64,000 nucleotides of DNA, from assembly GCF_010119225.1 (NCBI RefSeq), contig NZ_WNKF01000003.1, positions 186,001-250,000 on the forward strand, written 5' to 3'. This stretch comes from Cyclobacterium roseum. Lineage in GTDB: Bacteria > Bacteroidota > Bacteroidia > Cytophagales > Cyclobacteriaceae. Below the pieces are notes generated by a model, which worked only from the letters and a program-made list of their open reading frames with translations, did no database searches and was not told the DNA's origin. The translations under genes were made by a program, and so were the position numbers. Below, piece after piece: positions 32,223-41,354 of the stretch. Position 1 is the stretch's first letter; each line of letters begins with the position of its first letter.

Positions 32223-33047
32223 TTATTTTAAGCTAGGGATTAATGACTCATGAACCCATTTTCCATCGTGTAGGGTTACAAAATCGGGGTCTTCTAAGGC
32301 TTCCTGCCCCTCATCTTCACAGATAATCCAGCCATTAAACTGTTCTTCCTTCAGCCACTGGGTAATACCGGTAAAATCTACCTTACCATTTCCCATGAGG
32401 GTGAATTCCGGATTTCCATCCCAATCTTTATAATGTACGTGATTGATCAGGGATCTATATTCTTTCATCTTGGCCAGCGGATCCATGCCTCCATTGATAA
32501 TATGCCCCACATCGGGGCACCAGCCGGTTACCTTGGGGTCCAGGCTTTCCAGAATAACCTGATAATCTTCCTCTGTTCTGGTGATGGAACTATGAGGGGA
32601 ATTAGGATGAAAGCTGCTGATTACCCCCTGATCCGTCGCCCGGGAAGAAACGGTGTTCACAATATTGACGAGGTTTTTTCTTCGCTGTACCAGGTCGTGG
32701 CGACCAGTGGGGATCTGAACGGTGCAGAGCACCGATCCTGGAAATTTTGACAACAGCTTAATGGCCTCGTCGGCAATCTTTTTTTCTTCCTCAGTCTCTT
32801 CAGTCCCGTTCCAATCCAGGGCTAGGGCGACTGCTGCCAATTCTATGTTTTCCTCTTTGAGTTTTTTTTCCAGCAGATTGGCATCCGCTAAAGGCCCCAT
32901 CCAGGTAAAAATGGGCTGTATTCCGGTGAAGCCAGCTTTGGAGATCACCTCGATCATATGGCCCAACTGGCCTTTGTAGGTTTCTCCATTATTGCTCATA
33001 AACCAGGTATAGACCTCGGCTCCGAAGCGAAAAGGTAAGGTATTCAT
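32223..33047 (-). CDS. Sugar phosphate isomerase/epimerase (TIM barrel)
   Basis: About 274 residues from the ATG at 33047 (MNTLPFRFGAEVYTWF); the frame is open further upstream, but that stretch overlaps the preceding gene and is not family-like. It is a xylose-isomerase-like TIM barrel (AP_endonuc_2 family). Metal ligands include the Asp and His of VTGWCPDVGHIINGG, the Asp of NHVHYKDWDG and the Glu of NGWIICEDEG. Such enzymes isomerise, epimerise or dehydrate sugars and their keto derivatives. It is flanked by a second TIM-barrel gene upstream (58-base gap) and the alpha/beta hydrolase downstream (no gap). Cytoplasmic, as no signal is seen. Confidence 0.87.
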   Translation of the reverse strand: MNTLPFRFGAEVYTWFMSNNGETYKGQLGHMIEVISKAGFTGIQPIFTWMGPLADANLLEKKLKEENIELAAVALALDWNGTEETEEEKKIADEAIKLLSKFPGSVLCTVQIPTGRHDLVQRRKNLVNIVNTVSSRATDQGVISSFHPNSPHSSITRTEEDYQVILESLDPKVTGWCPDVGHIINGGMDPLAKMKEYRSLINHVHYKDWDGNPEFTLMGNGKVDFTGITQWLKEEQFNGWIICEDEGQEALEDPDFVTLHDGKWVHESLIPSLK

Positions 33048-33105
33048 TTTAGGTATTGGTTTAAGGTTTTGGTAAAAGGTTCTTTTTTCGGGTAAAAAAA
33101 ATGGG

Positions 33106-33957
33106 TTATAATCCGTGTTTTTCTCCCATTTCCTTAATAAAACGGTAACCGTTTTCTGCCATTTCCCAGGGCTGTGAGAACTCCCGCCAGACACCGATGG
33201 AATTGGCAAAATCCGGATCATTTCTGGTAAACCCTTCAATGGTCAGCCAGCCTCTGAATTTGATTTCGGCAAGGGTAGAAAAGGTATCGTCCCAGGGCAC
33301 ATGACCGGATCCGGGTGTTCCCCGGTCATTTTCACTGATATGCACATGCCCCAGGTAGGGTGCTACTTTCCGAAGGGCCTCGCCCAGTTTTTTCTCCTCA
33401 ATGTTAGCATGATGCGTATCAAACATGGCTTTCACATTGGGATGGTCTACTTTTTTAACCAACTGAATCAGTTGGTCCATGGTGTTGCAAAGGTAGCATT
33501 CAAACCGGTTTAGCGCTTCCGGAGTAAGGGTGATGCCTGCCTGCCGGGCATGGTCCCCTGCCTGGTGTAATACCTCTGCACTCCAATTGTATTCATCTGC
33601 TGTCGGGGATCGCTGCGCAAAGGTGGAAAAGGCGGAGTGGAAGGGGCCACAGATAACCTTGGCACCCAGGTCGTGGGAGCGGTCGATGGTCCATTTAATT
33701 TTTTCCAGTGCCTTGCCCCTGACCTTGGCATCCGGGTCTATTGGGTTTTCATCGGGACCCAACACGAAGACGGTGGTCGTTTCCAGGCCGGTCTGCCGGG
33801 CAAACTTTCCGATTTCCTGATATGCTTTTTCTTCAGGTGATCCTACAAAAAATTCTACTCCGTCATAACCGATGGTTTTTAATCGCTCAATAATGGGCTT
33901 TAAATCATCTGAAACGACGGCAGACCAGGCTAGTACGTTAAATCCAATTTTATTCAT
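33106..33957 (-). CDS. Hydroxypyruvate isomerase-like TIM-barrel protein
   Basis: A 283-residue TIM-barrel protein starting MNKIGFNVLAWSAVV. Metal and catalytic ligands are visible: Glu in LTPEALNRFE, Asp/His in MFDTHHANIEE, His and Glu in GHVHISENDRG, and Glu in WLTIEGF. It differs from the neighbouring isomerase in length and sequence, so it is not a recent duplicate. The closest functional types are D-tagatose 3-epimerase-like and hydroxypyruvate-isomerase-like enzymes. It follows the ThuA gene by 43 bases and precedes the second isomerase gene, in one operon. The exact sugar is unknown. Confidence 0.87.
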   Translation of the reverse strand: MNKIGFNVLAWSAVVSDDLKPIIERLKTIGYDGVEFFVGSPEEKAYQEIGKFARQTGLETTTVFVLGPDENPIDPDAKVRGKALEKIKWTIDRSHDLGAKVICGPFHSAFSTFAQRSPTADEYNWSAEVLHQAGDHARQAGITLTPEALNRFECYLCNTMDQLIQLVKKVDHPNVKAMFDTHHANIEEKKLGEALRKVAPYLGHVHISENDRGTPGSGHVPWDDTFSTLAEIKFRGWLTIEGFTRNDPDFANSIGVWREFSQPWEMAENGYRFIKEMGEKHGL

Positions 33958-34000
33958 GATGTATTGTTAATAATGGGTAATAAACCAGGTTTTATCTTTA

Positions 34001-35041
34001 CTATTCAAAATCGGATACTTTCATTCCCTCTCGGAAATTATCAAATCCGAACATGGTCGGTTCGTAGGTTCCTACGATGGAAACATTCGCTTTTTCCGGA
34101 ATTTGGGGTTCCATGTCCAAGCCCCAATAGGTAGCATTTACAATTAACCTTCTTAAATCTTCACTAAGCAAATCTACCGATGCCCCCATGGTGCTGGCAA
34201 AAACCCTCCCCATTTTTCCTCCTTCCAGGGCATAGGATTTTGTCCAGGCAACCGGCATGAGGGATTTCTCCCAGTTGATGGGTGATTCCGGGGTCATTCC
34301 TGAAGTAGATGCTCCATGAATTAATACATTGGCATCTTCGCCAATATTGGTGACGGTATAGACATCAGAAGCCGCCCAAATGTCTTTTACCCCATTTAAT
34401 ATTGGGTTCTTGGCTGCGGCCTGAATGCCGTCCAGCAAGGCCCGGGTCCCTTCTTCCGCATGATGCCCATGGTGAGCCACCCAGGTTTCTCCAAGGATTT
34501 TCCTTCCAAATCCTTTCTCCCAGCCGGGAGATTTGCTTTGCCAATGGTACTTAGCATAAGGACTCGTATTTTCTTTGCCGTAATTGAAGGCATGGGTAGA
34601 AGTCCGAAGTGCCAGTAGCGGTTTGCCAGCTTTGAGAAATTCATCAAAATAACGCATCTGTTCGTCAGGCAGCTCCCGGAAACGTAGTAGAATGATGGCC
34701 AGGTCTGCCTCTTCCAGTGCTTCCATTCCGGGAATGTTGCTTTTGTAATTGGGAACTACCTCGTTGTTTTCCGGATCGATTGGAAAAAGCACGGTGGTGT
34801 TAAAACCATGATGGGTGGAAAGAATTTTAGCCAGCATCGGAAGGCCTTCCTCCGAGCGGTATTCATCATCTCCGGCAATCAATACGATGTTCTTCCCATT
34901 ACCGGGGCCATTCCCGCCATCAAAGTGAAGCATCAATTTTTCCTGCTGGGCGATGGAGAGAATACTGCTAAAGGCAAAAATAATCAGTAATGCCAGTGTT
35001 CGAAGAGTGGTGGTAGGGGTGATTTCACGCGGTGCTTTCAT
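34001..35041 (-). CDS. ThuA domain-containing exported protein
   Basis: A 346-residue protein with an N-terminal signal (hydrophobic residues 15-30, cleavage near LSIAQ). The rest is a ThuA-like, class I glutamine-amidotransferase-like fold: NIVLIAGDDEYRSEEGLPMLAK, the ADLAIILLRFRELPDEQM segment, and LLALRTSTHAFNYG. ThuA proteins take part in trehalose use and, in recent work on 3-keto-sugar routes, in the handling of 3-keto-disaccharides; the catalytic role is not clear. It is the first gene after the terminator that follows susD, with 43 bases to the next gene, and opens the isomerase operon. Confidence 0.87.
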   Translation of the reverse strand: MKAPREITPTTTLRTLALLIIFAFSSILSIAQQEKLMLHFDGGNGPGNGKNIVLIAGDDEYRSEEGLPMLAKILSTHHGFNTTVLFPIDPENNEVVPNYKSNIPGMEALEEADLAIILLRFRELPDEQMRYFDEFLKAGKPLLALRTSTHAFNYGKENTSPYAKYHWQSKSPGWEKGFGRKILGETWVAHHGHHAEEGTRALLDGIQAAAKNPILNGVKDIWAASDVYTVTNIGEDANVLIHGASTSGMTPESPINWEKSLMPVAWTKSYALEGGKMGRVFASTMGASVDLLSEDLRRLIVNATYWGLDMEPQIPEKANVSIVGTYEPTMFGFDNFREGMKVSDFE

Positions 35042-35131
35042 GTCGGAAATAAGTTATTTGGAGATTTAAATTAAGCAAATTGTTTGAAACATTCCCTAAT
35101 GATAGGGGATCTAATGTGCTAATATAGGATA

Positions 35132-35172
35132 AAAGGGGCAAACCGGGTTTTTGTTACCCGTTTCGCCCCTTT
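35132..35172 (-). terminator. Terminator after susD
   Basis: AAAGGGGCAAACCGGGT pairs with ACCCGTTTCGCCCCTTT (one offset in the stem) around a short T-rich loop, 26 bases after the SusD stop. It should separate susCD from thuA, or attenuate transcription into it. Confidence 0.7.
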
Positions 35173-35197
35173 GTAATTCATCTTTTTAAGCCGTTGT

Positions 35198-36703
35198 CTA
35201 ATATCCCTGATTTTGTGTCAGCTTATCGTTGTTTCTAATCTCTGCAGTAGGTATGGGGAAAAGCAGCTCCCTTTCCCGAAGCGTCGGTCCATAGGAAAAC
35301 TCATGTCCTACGTAATCCTCAAATTGAAGCGTGTTGACATTGAAAGCCTTTCTTAAGCGCACCATGTCATACCAAGTTTTATTTTCAAAGCACAGTTCCA
35401 CCCATTTTTCTCTCCAAACAGCTTCTCTAAACTGGTCCTGACTTAAGTTTTCCAGATCGGGCAGATTGGCTCTTTCGCGGATGCTGTTAATGGCATCATA
35501 GGCTTCCGCAGTGGGGCCGTCCACCTCATTCATTGCTTCCGCATAAATCAGGAGAATCTCAGCATAGCGGTAAATGGGCCAATTGAGGCCGCTGCTAGTT
35601 GTATTGAGCTGTGCCTCTTCGTCAAAATGTTTCCAGATGTAATAGTCTCCCAACTCCATGATCGTGTTTCTGTCAGATTCCAGACTGTACTCCGTGTAGA
35701 AAAATTCCTTTTCCTCGGCTCTTTTGTCTCCTGCTTCAAAGGATTCGACAAATTCCTGATTGGCAAATATTCCACCTGTTTCCGCGCTATAGGCAGAAAT
35801 ACCCCTATTGTAGGGGATGATGGAAACCTGCCAGGAGGAGGGTACCGTAAAGGCAGCATACTGGGTCATGAAAATGTGCTCCCCCAGATTTTTATCTTCT
35901 ACCGAATGCAGCTTGCTGTAATCGTCAAAAAGGTCAAAGACACCTGACTGGATGACATCATCGGCCTTTTCTGCGGCAAGTTGGTAATACTGATCGCCAC
36001 CCTGAAGCGGGTATCCCGCCATGGTCAGGTACACGCTGGCAAAGAGCGATTTAACAGCCCCCATAGAAACCCTGCCGCTGACATTCCTCCAGGGCAAGCC
36101 TGAATTTTCCGCCACTTCCAGGTCTGCAACAATCTGGTTGTAAACGGCTTCTGTACTTGCCGGTTCCGGATAAAGTTCCGGGCTGGTCAGGTCAATGGAG
36201 GTGGTAATCAATGGAATATTTCCGAAAATCCGAATCAAATTGAAGTAATAGTAGGCCCTGAAAAATCGAGCCTCACCCAGTAATTGATTCTGGTCTGCAT
36301 TGTCCATGTCTATTTCCGGTATTTTCTCAATCGCCAGATTGGCATTGGCAATCCCCCTATACGAACTGGTCCAGTAAGTTTGGCCGTAGCCGTTGTCCGA
36401 GTTATTGATCAGGTTACGAACAAAGAGGCTGTTTTGCGCCTGTCCCAATTCGGTATTGGCCAGCCCGGTGGCAAATTCCAGCATCATCCACGGACCTCCG
36501 CCGAAACCACTTTGCATCACTGGCTGCAGGCTTTGGTAAATCGAATTCACCACGCTGGTGGCATGTTCGGGGCGGGTAAAATAGTTTTCAAGAGTGAAAT
36601 TGGATTTGTCGGTTTCTTCCAGAAACTCGTTACATCCCCAGGCCGTGAGTATCAGAAAGCCGATGATACATACCCGGCTAAGTTTTATGATATATTTTTT
36701 CAT
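35198..36703 (-). CDS. SusD/RagB-family nutrient-binding lipoprotein
   Basis: About 501 residues from the ATG at 36703; two earlier in-frame ATGs exist (36712 and 36721). Lipobox AWGC (Cys24). SusD features are the N-terminal SusD-like domain with YFTRPEHATSVVNSIYQ, FFRAYYYFNLIRIFG (residues about 140-155), the TPR-like helices, and the C-terminal ILLIYAEAMNEV and WVELCFENKTWYDMVRL. SusD proteins sit on the cell surface and hand oligosaccharides to the SusC pore. It follows its SusC partner by 28 bases and ends at a terminator. The glycan is unknown; the divergent GH43-like gene suggests arabinose- or xylose-containing material. Confidence 0.92.
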   Translation of the reverse strand: MKKYIIKLSRVCIIGFLILTAWGCNEFLEETDKSNFTLENYFTRPEHATSVVNSIYQSLQPVMQSGFGGGPWMMLEFATGLANTELGQAQNSLFVRNLINNSDNGYGQTYWTSSYRGIANANLAIEKIPEIDMDNADQNQLLGEARFFRAYYYFNLIRIFGNIPLITTSIDLTSPELYPEPASTEAVYNQIVADLEVAENSGLPWRNVSGRVSMGAVKSLFASVYLTMAGYPLQGGDQYYQLAAEKADDVIQSGVFDLFDDYSKLHSVEDKNLGEHIFMTQYAAFTVPSSWQVSIIPYNRGISAYSAETGGIFANQEFVESFEAGDKRAEEKEFFYTEYSLESDRNTIMELGDYYIWKHFDEEAQLNTTSSGLNWPIYRYAEILLIYAEAMNEVDGPTAEAYDAINSIRERANLPDLENLSQDQFREAVWREKWVELCFENKTWYDMVRLRKAFNVNTLQFEDYVGHEFSYGPTLRERELLFPIPTAEIRNNDKLTQNQGY

Positions 36704-36731
36704 GATTTTCATTTTTTTCAAGCGTTACGGT

Positions 36732-39700
36732 TTACAGAGCTATGTTTACTCCCAGCATAAATACCCTTGGTTTTGGGTAGGAATACAGATCGACTCCCTG
36801 GTCAAAAGGCGATCCGGAGGTGGAAACCTCGGGGTCATATCCCTGGAATTTGGTGCTCAGGAAGAAATTCTGTACCGATACGAAGGCTCTAAGTCGGTTT
36901 AATTTGATCCGTTGAATCAAATCCGGCTCGAACGTATAGGCAAATAACAAGTTTCGACCTCGTAGAAAGGATCCATCCTGTGCCCTGTCCGAATCATTAA
37001 AGGTGTTGTATCCGGCGGTCAGGGGCCTCAATTGTGCGATATTCGTGTTTTGATTGTCCGGAGTCCAGGCATTTAATACCGTTCTGAAACTATTGGCAAT
37101 TCCCTGCCGGTCTTCTGCGGAGTGCTTGCTTCTCCACAACACCTGGTTGCCATACATGAACTGAAGGTCTACCATCAGTTCGAAGTTTTTGTATTGAAAG
37201 GTATTCATCAGGGTGCCGAATCCCTTCGGAATACCCTGGCCGATGATTACCCGGTCATTATCATTGATGGCTCCGTCACCATTCACGTCTTCGTACTTGA
37301 TGTCTCCCGGTAATTTAAAATACTGAGCGGCCAGATCGGCTTCGTCCGTATCCCAGGTTCCCTGATGGACAAACCCAAAGAATGAACTCACAGGCTCGCC
37401 TTCACGGATGATGGTGGATCCTGAGAAAATATCAGCGCCTCCCGTTAGCTCCAACACCTCGTTTTGGTTTCTGGATATATTGAAGTGGGTATCCCATCGG
37501 AAATCTTTGTTAACCATGTTTACGGAATTCAAAGCAAATTCCACCCCTTTATTTTCCATACTTCCAATGTTTTGCGTGACCTGAGTGTAGCCACTACTGG
37601 ATGGTACCGGAGCGTTTAGCAACATGTCTTCGGTCAGCTTGCGATAAAGGTCCAATTCAAAGGTGAGCCGATTATTGAATAAGCCAAGTTCTAAGCCTAT
37701 ATCGGTTTGGAAGGTCTTTTCCCAGCGCAGGTCAGGATTCGACAGTCGGTTGATTCCCAAACCGATGGATCTGGAATTATTGAAAATCACCGTGTAGTTT
37801 CCCATACCGGCAAGTGCCTGATAGGCTGGGATTTCAGAGTTGCCCGTCACCCCGTAACTACTTCTTAGTTTTAGGTTGGAAATGATGCTGTTGTCTTTAA
37901 GAAAATCTTCCTCGGAAACTCTCCATGCCAGCGCAGCAGACGGGAAAACGGCATACCGGTTGGCTGCTCCAAACTTGGAGGAACCGTCTATCCGTCCGGT
38001 AAAGGTCAGCAGGTATTTTTCTTTAAGGTTATAATTAAACCTTCCGAAATAGGAATTCAATCCATAGGCCGAGGTACCGGAAAGCGTCTGGAATACATTG
38101 GCTCCAGCACCGAGGTTGTTAAACTTGAAATAATCATCTTGAAAATCCTGCGACCTGGCGGTACTGTTAAACCGGTCCACATGCTGCCAGGATATCCCCA
38201 GAAGTGCGTTGATGGATTGGTTTTCGTCGATATCCGTATTGTACGTCAGGTAATTTTCGAACTGCCAGGAATTCAACCGGTCGTTCATGACCGATGCGTC
38301 TCCCCGTTGGTTTCTGGCTATGTAGTTAAGCATGCGACCTCCGTAATAGTCGACTCGCTGGTTAATGATATTGGTGGCCAAAACAGAACGCATTTCGAGT
38401 CCCGGTGCCAGGCTAAAGTTTGCGTACAGATTTCCAAGCATGGTCTGGGTATTTACCATGTACACCCGGTCTTCTACCACATGAAGCGGGTTGTTGCCAC
38501 CCTCCATGCCCGGGTAATCTTCGTTTCCGGCCCAACTGCCATCATCGTATTTAACCGGGATAATGGGTAAGGCTTCCAGTACCTGCCGCATGGCAATGAT
38601 GCCTCCGGCGCCCAAAGGGTCTACCTGGCTTTCTTTCTGATCCGTATAACTAAGCGTACCACCCACTTTTAGCCAATCTTTTATCTGGCTGTCAAAAACG
38701 AACCTTCCGGCATAGCGCTTCAGGTAAGAACCACGCATCAGGCCTTCCTCATTTCGGTGGTTTACGTAAATTCCATAGGAATCTTTTTCATTGCCCCCTG
38801 TCAATCCCAATTGGTAATTTTGGGTGACAGCCTGCCTGAAGGACTCATCTTGCCAATCGGTATCGTGCAAGGGGTTGCCGTTGGCATCAAATAACCGCGG
38901 GTCGGTCCTTTTTAATTGGGGATCTCTGTAAATGCCGTTTTCCCAGCCTGTAGGGTCGTATTTCTGGGCATTTTGGTACGCGATATCCTCTACCATCAAA
39001 AACTCTTCGGAGTTCAGTAAGGGGATCTTTTTGGGCAGGACTCCCACACTCACATCCGTGTCAAAAGTGATGACTCCTCCGGAGGTACTACCCCTTTTGG
39101 TGGTGACCAATATGACACCATTGGCTCCCCTTGCGCCATATATGGCGGTAGCAGAAGCATCCTTTAGCACTTCTACAGAGGCAATGTCATTGGGATTGAT
39201 ATAGTCAATGGGCGTACTTCCATTCGCCAGACCGGCTGCATGGATAATAACCCCGTCAATGACATATAAGGGATCGTTTGCGATACTTACTGAGGTATTG
39301 CCTCGGATACGTATATTTGCTCGGCCTCCGGGACGTCCGGAGTTTACCGATACATTTACACCCTGGATTCTTCCCGACAGTGCCTGGTTTAATGAGGCAG
39401 ACGGTCGCTCCTGTAGTGCTTCGGCACTCACGGAACCAACGGCTCCGGTCAGATCGGATTTTTTCTGGGTACCGTATCCTACTACCACGACCTCTGATAA
39501 ATCAGAAAAGGACGAGTTGAGGAAAATTTCTATCTGGTCCATTCCCGATTCGACGGTTACTTCCTGGGTCTCGTAGCCGATAAAACTGACTACCAACACT
39601 TCTCCATTTGCTGCTTCCAGGCTGAATTCACCGTCGATGTCGGTGACGGTTCCGCGGGTAGTACCTTTTACCAATACAGAAACACCCGGAATTAATTCCT

Positions 39701-39833
39701 GATCTTCCTGAGACAGGACTGTCCCCGACACGGTCCGTTGCCCCTGGGCCATAGCCTGACCGCCGATCATGAGGAGCGAAAAGGCGAACACGGCTATCCC
39801 GTACTTTAATTTTTCAAGGAAAAATTTTTCCAT
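36732..39833 (-). CDS. SusC/RagA TonB-linked outer-membrane transporter
   Basis: A 1033-residue protein. Signal peptide to about residue 29 (AMAQ). A carboxypeptidase-regulatory-like domain follows (VSGTVLSQEDQELIPG, residues about 33-110), then the TonB-dependent plug with EVVVVGYGTQKKSDLTG and the PLYVIDGV signature, and the 22-strand barrel ending in the aromatic-terminated MLGVNIAL. It imports the oligosaccharide captured by SusD. It is transcribed first in its operon. The region upstream contains the TATCCTG direct-repeat box (39938-39962). No FecR/sigma-factor interaction domain is seen at the N-terminus. Confidence 0.94.
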   Translation of the reverse strand: MEKFFLEKLKYGIAVFAFSLLMIGGQAMAQGQRTVSGTVLSQEDQELIPGVSVLVKGTTRGTVTDIDGEFSLEAANGEVLVVSFIGYETQEVTVESGMDQIEIFLNSSFSDLSEVVVVGYGTQKKSDLTGAVGSVSAEALQERPSASLNQALSGRIQGVNVSVNSGRPGGRANIRIRGNTSVSIANDPLYVIDGVIIHAAGLANGSTPIDYINPNDIASVEVLKDASATAIYGARGANGVILVTTKRGSTSGGVITFDTDVSVGVLPKKIPLLNSEEFLMVEDIAYQNAQKYDPTGWENGIYRDPQLKRTDPRLFDANGNPLHDTDWQDESFRQAVTQNYQLGLTGGNEKDSYGIYVNHRNEEGLMRGSYLKRYAGRFVFDSQIKDWLKVGGTLSYTDQKESQVDPLGAGGIIAMRQVLEALPIIPVKYDDGSWAGNEDYPGMEGGNNPLHVVEDRVYMVNTQTMLGNLYANFSLAPGLEMRSVLATNIINQRVDYYGGRMLNYIARNQRGDASVMNDRLNSWQFENYLTYNTDIDENQSINALLGISWQHVDRFNSTARSQDFQDDYFKFNNLGAGANVFQTLSGTSAYGLNSYFGRFNYNLKEKYLLTFTGRIDGSSKFGAANRYAVFPSAALAWRVSEEDFLKDNSIISNLKLRSSYGVTGNSEIPAYQALAGMGNYTVIFNNSRSIGLGINRLSNPDLRWEKTFQTDIGLELGLFNNRLTFELDLYRKLTEDMLLNAPVPSSSGYTQVTQNIGSMENKGVEFALNSVNMVNKDFRWDTHFNISRNQNEVLELTGGADIFSGSTIIREGEPVSSFFGFVHQGTWDTDEADLAAQYFKLPGDIKYEDVNGDGAINDNDRVIIGQGIPKGFGTLMNTFQYKNFELMVDLQFMYGNQVLWRSKHSAEDRQGIANSFRTVLNAWTPDNQNTNIAQLRPLTAGYNTFNDSDRAQDGSFLRGRNLLFAYTFEPDLIQRIKLNRLRAFVSVQNFFLSTKFQGYDPEVSTSGSPFDQGVDLYSYPKPRVFMLGVNIAL

Positions 39834-39937
39834 AACTTTTAGGTTTATTGATTAATTGGTTAAATAAATTTAAATTTTAAAACTAAATTAGTACTGTGAT
39901 ATATAAATATAAATTTCCATACCTTTTACAAATATTC

Positions 39938-39962
39938 TATCCTGTACTATCCTGCTTATGAA
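39938..39962. promoter_or_regulatory. Direct-repeat box upstream of susC
   Basis: TATCCTGTACTATCCTGC repeats the word TATCCTG at a 10-base interval, 105 bases before susC. It matches the box at 31273-31297 except for scattered bases at the edges. The two copies suggest one regulator for both transcripts. Confidence 0.5.
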
Positions 39963-40117
39963 TATTATGGAATGTTTTAGGCTATTATTACCCAATACTA
40001 TTTTATAAAAGGGGTGATTTGAGGATTAGTTGTGCAGATTTGTAGATGGGTGGCAACTGATTTTTATCATGTTATCATGAACATGCGTCTGACGGGAGTC
40101 AGGGACCAATTATTTGT

Positions 40118-40125
40118 TATCTTTG
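40118..40125 (+). promoter_or_regulatory. -7 promoter box of GH43-like gene
   Basis: TATCTTTG matches the TAnnTTTG consensus exactly. It lies 33 bases before the ATG at 40159. It supports choosing that ATG over the one at 40114, which would be upstream of the transcription start. Confidence 0.5.
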
Positions 40126-40158
40126 TTTCTGGCTATTCCCAGCAAATCCAAACATAAA

Positions 40159-41124
40159 ATGATGCTTACTCTTTTAAGGCTTTCGCTTATTGTCCTGATT
40201 CTGGGCTGTGTTGCTCTTCTTCCGTCCTGCAGCTCCACCGCTTACCAGGCGAAGCAGGAAGTGTATATGTTTTCCTATTTTACTGGAAATGGAGAGGACG
40301 GCCTGCACCTGGCCTACTCTCTGGATGGATACCAATTCAAGCCGCTTGAAAAAGGCAATTCACTGCTAACCCCCACCGTGGGGGAGGATAAATTAATGAG
40401 GGATCCCTGTATTGTAAAGGGGAGAGACGGGCGGTTTCATATGGTATGGACGGTTAGTTGGAATGAAAAGGGCTTGGGGCATGCCTATTCGGATGATCTG
40501 GTCAATTGGTCGGAACAGCAATTTATTCCGGTGATGGCGCACGAGCCGGATGCCAGAAATACCTGGGCTCCGGAATTGTTTTATGATAAGAAAGAGGACC
40601 TGTATTTGATTTACTGGTCGACCACCATCAGTGGCCTGTACCCGGAAACTCAATCTGAGGAGGAAAACGGATACAATCACCGGCAATATTATGTCACAAC
40701 AAAAGATTTTGAAACCTTTTCCGAAACCAAGCTTTTTTACGAACCGGGATTCAATGTCATTGACGGCACGATTCAGGAAATTGATGGGGAATACCTTCTT
40801 TTTGTTAAAGACGAGACAAGAGAGCCTCCCCGAAAAAACATAAGAATAGCCAAAAGCCAAAAATTAACGGGGCCTTATGGTCCTGCCGGAGTGCCTATTA
40901 CCGGCAATTACTGGGCGGAAGGTCCAACGGTCACCAAAGTGGGAGATTATTGGTTGGTTTATTTTGACAAATACATAGAGAAGGACATGGGGGCCGTGAT
41001 GTCCTCCGATTTGGAAAACTGGATTGATATATCCAACCGAATAAACTTTCCGGTGGATAGCCGGCATGGGACTGTCTTTAAGGTGGATAAATCATTATTT
41101 GACCAACTACCATTTGCCAGGTAG
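40159..41124 (+). CDS. Glycoside hydrolase family 43-like lipoprotein
   Basis: About 321 residues from the ATG at 40159. The frame is open to an ATG at 40114, but the -7 box at 40118-40125 argues for the later start. The signal peptide has two candidate lipoboxes, LILGC (Cys17) and LLPSC (Cys24); the second is more likely. The five-bladed propeller of GH43 and its relatives is indicated by MRDPCIVKGRDGRFHMVWT (parts), TWAPELFYDKKEDLYLIYW, DGTIQEIDGEYLLFVKDE and YWAEGPTVTKVGDYWLVYFD. The Asp in RDP and the Glu in the WAEGP region are candidate catalytic residues. It would cut arabinose or xylose side chains or a related glycan. It diverges from the SusC gene. Confidence 0.82.
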   Translation: MMLTLLRLSLIVLILGCVALLPSCSSTAYQAKQEVYMFSYFTGNGEDGLHLAYSLDGYQFKPLEKGNSLLTPTVGEDKLMRDPCIVKGRDGRFHMVWTVSWNEKGLGHAYSDDLVNWSEQQFIPVMAHEPDARNTWAPELFYDKKEDLYLIYWSTTISGLYPETQSEEENGYNHRQYYVTTKDFETFSETKLFYEPGFNVIDGTIQEIDGEYLLFVKDETREPPRKNIRIAKSQKLTGPYGPAGVPITGNYWAEGPTVTKVGDYWLVYFDKYIEKDMGAVMSSDLENWIDISNRINFPVDSRHGTVFKVDKSLFDQLPFAR

Positions 41125-41266
41125 CTAATAAGCAAGCATTGAATTGATTTTGAGTGGGTTGAGTGGGTTGATAGCGGGGATGAAAAAATAAACGATTTGA
41201 TAGGGTGGGAATAAATTCCTTTTTCATTGCGGAAAATCAATTTATTTTTCATTTTTGCATTCACAT

Positions 41267-41348
41267 GCGCACGTGGCGAAATTGGTAGACGCACTGTCTT
41301 CAGGTGGCAGCGCCTTCGGGTGTGAAGGTTCGAATCCTTTCGTGCGCA
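41267..41348 (+). tRNA. tRNA-Leu (anticodon CAG)
   Basis: The acceptor arms GCGCACG and CGTGCGC pair perfectly, with A as discriminator base. The D-arm (TGGCGAAATTGGTAGACGC) is typical of leucine tRNA. The anticodon arm CTGTC-TTCAGGT-GGCAG gives anticodon CAG. The extra variable arm (CGCCTTCGGGTGT region) and the T-loop TTCGAAT complete a class II tRNA of 82 bases. CCA is not encoded. It sits between the GH43-like gene and the AI-2E transporter gene. Confidence 0.95.
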
Positions 41349-41354
41349 CATGTT

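Larger units (their letters stand above)
39834..40158. other. Divergent promoter region of susC and GH43-like gene
   Basis: A 325-base, A/T-rich stretch without a gene. It holds the TATCCTG direct-repeat box (39938-39962) and, towards the GH43-like gene, a TATCTTTG -7 box (40118-40125). An imperfect palindrome (CATGTTATCATGAACATG) is at 40067-40084. The divergent layout allows joint control of both sides. Confidence 0.55.
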
